A stretch of 5,069 nt of DNA from NCBI GenBank assembly GCA_014729945.1, contig WJJC01000085.1, positions 1 to 5,069 on the forward strand, written 5' to 3'. Made by a program: the position numbers and the translations under genes. The notes below the pieces were generated by a model that saw nothing but the letters and a program-made list of their open reading frames with translations, searched no databases and was not told the DNA's origin. Positions 3,631 through 5,069 of the stretch are shown here, in pieces; positions within the stretch are counted from its first letter, which is position 1; each line of letters starts with the position of its first letter. The DNA comes from Candidatus Bathyarchaeota archaeon. Its GTDB lineage: Archaea > Thermoproteota > Bathyarchaeia > TCS64.

Positions 3631-5069
3631 TCTAAATCAACCTCTGAAATAGTAAAAAAGAAAGTAGAACCTTCACCCGGACCAGGAGACTCAGCCCAGA
3701 TCTCTCCTTCATGGAGTTCAACTATGCCCTTACAGATGCTTAACCCTAAGCCAACGGACTGATCTGAGACAACTGGATTATCGATATCCGGGAAAGGTTT
3801 GAAAAGCTTAGAGATATCCTCCTCAGACAAGCCAATCCCCTCATCTCTAACACTTACCTGAAGCCTTCCATCACATACTTTAGCTGATAACCAGATAGTA
3901 GAACCCTCTGGACTATACTTTGATGCATTATCAAGGAGATTAAAGAGAATCTCTTGAAACCTCATCTCATCAACCAATATAACCACGTTCTCTGGCACCG
4001 TAACCTGAATCCTCTGATCCCTTTTATCTAAAATAGGCTCCAAGTCATTGACCACAGCCGAGACAAGTTTAATCAGATCCACCTTTACAGGGTTGATATC
4101 TAGTCCACCTTCCTCAAGCCGCTGCTGATCAAGTAAATCATTAGTCAAAGCCTCTAAACGCTGAGTATTACGGTAAACTATATCCAAATACCTTTGAAGC
4201 ACTTCGGGTTCATCTTCATCTATGGCTAATTCAAGGAAACCCTTCATACTAGTCAAAGGCGTCCTTAATTCATGAGTAGCAGTATGCATAAACTTACTTT
4301 TCATCTCCTCCATCTCCTCAGCAAGATTAGCTCTAATTCGCTCAGACTCAAGCTTTAATGACTCTAATTGTGAACCAATATGCCCCGCTAAAAGTTCAAC
4401 TAGTTTTTTATCTTCCAGCGTTAAGGAATAAGGCTTCTTACTTTCTATGTTGATAAGGAGCTTAACTTTTCCCTCTATTAGTACTGGCACCACTAATTCA
4501 GAACGATGCCGGGCTTCATGTGTTCCAAGGATATAATCAGGGTCTTTAGAAGTGTCCTGGACAAGCTGTGACTCAGCAAGTCTACAGGCTCTAGCTGTGA
4601 TCCCTGGTCCAGTTATGGGTATTTCAAATGTTTCCGGAGTAGTAGTGTGAAAGTCTAAAAGTTTACCATCTTCACATTTAATAATATCAACAGTTTCATA
4701 TTCTAGACCATCAACTAAAATTCCAAATGTTTTTTCAACTATCTCTGCCTCATTATCAGCATTCTGAAGAATAACCGTATGCTTATGCAGGGTCTCTAAT
4801 CGTTGTCTGTAAGTGACCTCTTTTGTGATATCTCTAGTGATTAGGCCTAAACCTTCGCCTACTTTAAAGACACGTATATTGAACCAGGTTTCCTTTCCAC
4901 CTGGATGAATGCAGTGCTGTAACTCTCTGGACTCTCCTGTTCTTAAAACTTCCTTATAAACATCAAGACGCCCCGCTTCTATGATGGAGGGGAATATATC
5001 AGCCATATGTCTATTGAGTACCTTTTCTTTTTTTAGACCTGCTTGATCTAGCCAAACCTGGTTAACTAA
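3627..5069 (-). CDS. PAS-GAF sensor histidine kinase, 5'-partial (runs off window)
   Basis: The visible 480 codons encode a soluble sensor kinase with no membrane segment. Numbering here is from the Met at 5006. A PAS domain ends near residue 62 (GEGLGLITRDIT). A GAF-like sensor domain covers about 75-215. After a coiled linker comes HisKA, with H-box HTATHELRTPLTSMKG (241-256); H245 is the phospho-acceptor, and the HELRT form (E246, T249) is typical of kinases that also dephosphorylate their partner. The ATPase domain shows the N box (N356, N360), G1 DEGIG (388-392), LFKPF (401-405) and GLGLSI (419-424). The ATG at 5006 is not the start: the frame stays open to the window edge. The 21 residues before it (including NQVWLDQAG and KKEKVLNRH) complete the PAS core, so the true start lies beyond 5069. 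It overlaps the response regulator gene by 4 bases. The first glycine of the usual GxGLGL motif is Ser (SVGLGL), a variant I believe also occurs in archaeal kinases. Confidence 0.93.
   Translation of the reverse strand, partial: LVNQVWLDQAGLKKEKVLNRHMADIFPSIIEAGRLDVYKEVLRTGESRELQHCIHPGGKETWFNIRVFKVGEGLGLITRDITKEVTYRQRLETLHKHTVILQNADNEAEIVEKTFGILVDGLEYETVDIIKCEDGKLLDFHTTTPETFEIPITGPGITARACRLAESQLVQDTSKDPDYILGTHEARHRSELVVPVLIEGKVKLLINIESKKPYSLTLEDKKLVELLAGHIGSQLESLKLESERIRANLAEEMEEMKSKFMHTATHELRTPLTSMKGFLELAIDEDEPEVLQRYLDIVYRNTQRLEALTNDLLDQQRLEEGGLDINPVKVDLIKLVSAVVNDLEPILDKRDQRIQVTVPENVVILVDEMRFQEILFNLLDNASKYSPEGSTIWLSAKVCDGRLQVSVRDEGIGLSEEDISKLFKPFPDIDNPVVSDQSVGLGLSICKGIVELHEGEIWAESPGPGEGSTFFFTISEVDLD

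Noticed and set aside
1..5069. CRISPR array, tRNA or rRNA gene, insertion sequence ends, or attachment-site repeats.
   Set aside because: I looked for spaced direct repeats, cloverleaf-like segments and terminal inverted repeats and found none. The window is filled by coding sequence.

Overview
The window looks archaeal. Pointers are an XPB/Ssl2-type helicase carrying the RED motif, a FUN14-family membrane protein, heavy use of AGA/AGG and ATA codons, and strong GGAGG ribosome binding sites joined to overlapping stop/start codons. A PAS-GAF-HisKA kinase with a single-domain response regulator is also common in several uncultured archaeal groups. The exact lineage cannot be fixed from sequence alone, and no taxonomic marker gene is present. 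Coding density is essentially 100 percent, with no intergenic stretch of any size.

Left part (1-3279, plus strand): one tightly packed operon of seven genes. In order these are an unrecognised 91-residue protein whose frame is open to the window edge, a 512-residue XPB-like superfamily 2 helicase, an acidic 122-residue protein, a 77-residue protein with a CX2CX4CX2C cluster, a 112-residue FUN14-family membrane protein, an Arg/Trp-rich 73-residue protein and a Lys-rich 98-residue protein. The six genes after the first are nearly all joined by overlapping stop/start codons (ATGA, GTGA or TAATG), and each has a GGAGG 7-10 bases before its start. One helicase among small unrecognised genes resembles the replication or accessory module of an archaeal virus, plasmid or integrated element. 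That is an inference, since no capsid, integrase or replication-origin gene is visible.

Right part (3271-5069, minus strand): a two-component pair reading towards the first operon. The histidine kinase (PAS-GAF-HisKA-HATPase) runs off the right edge, so its N-terminus is missing. The response regulator follows it, overlaps it by 4 bases and has a probable TTG start. The regulator ends inside the last gene of the left operon, giving a 9-base tail-to-tail overlap.

Base composition changes across the window. The Arg/Trp-rich gene is about 60 percent GC, while the 98-residue gene after it and the kinase genes are about 37-40 percent GC (hand counts on parts of each). The change falls at the ATGA junction at 2983-2986, which makes this the most interesting boundary in the window.
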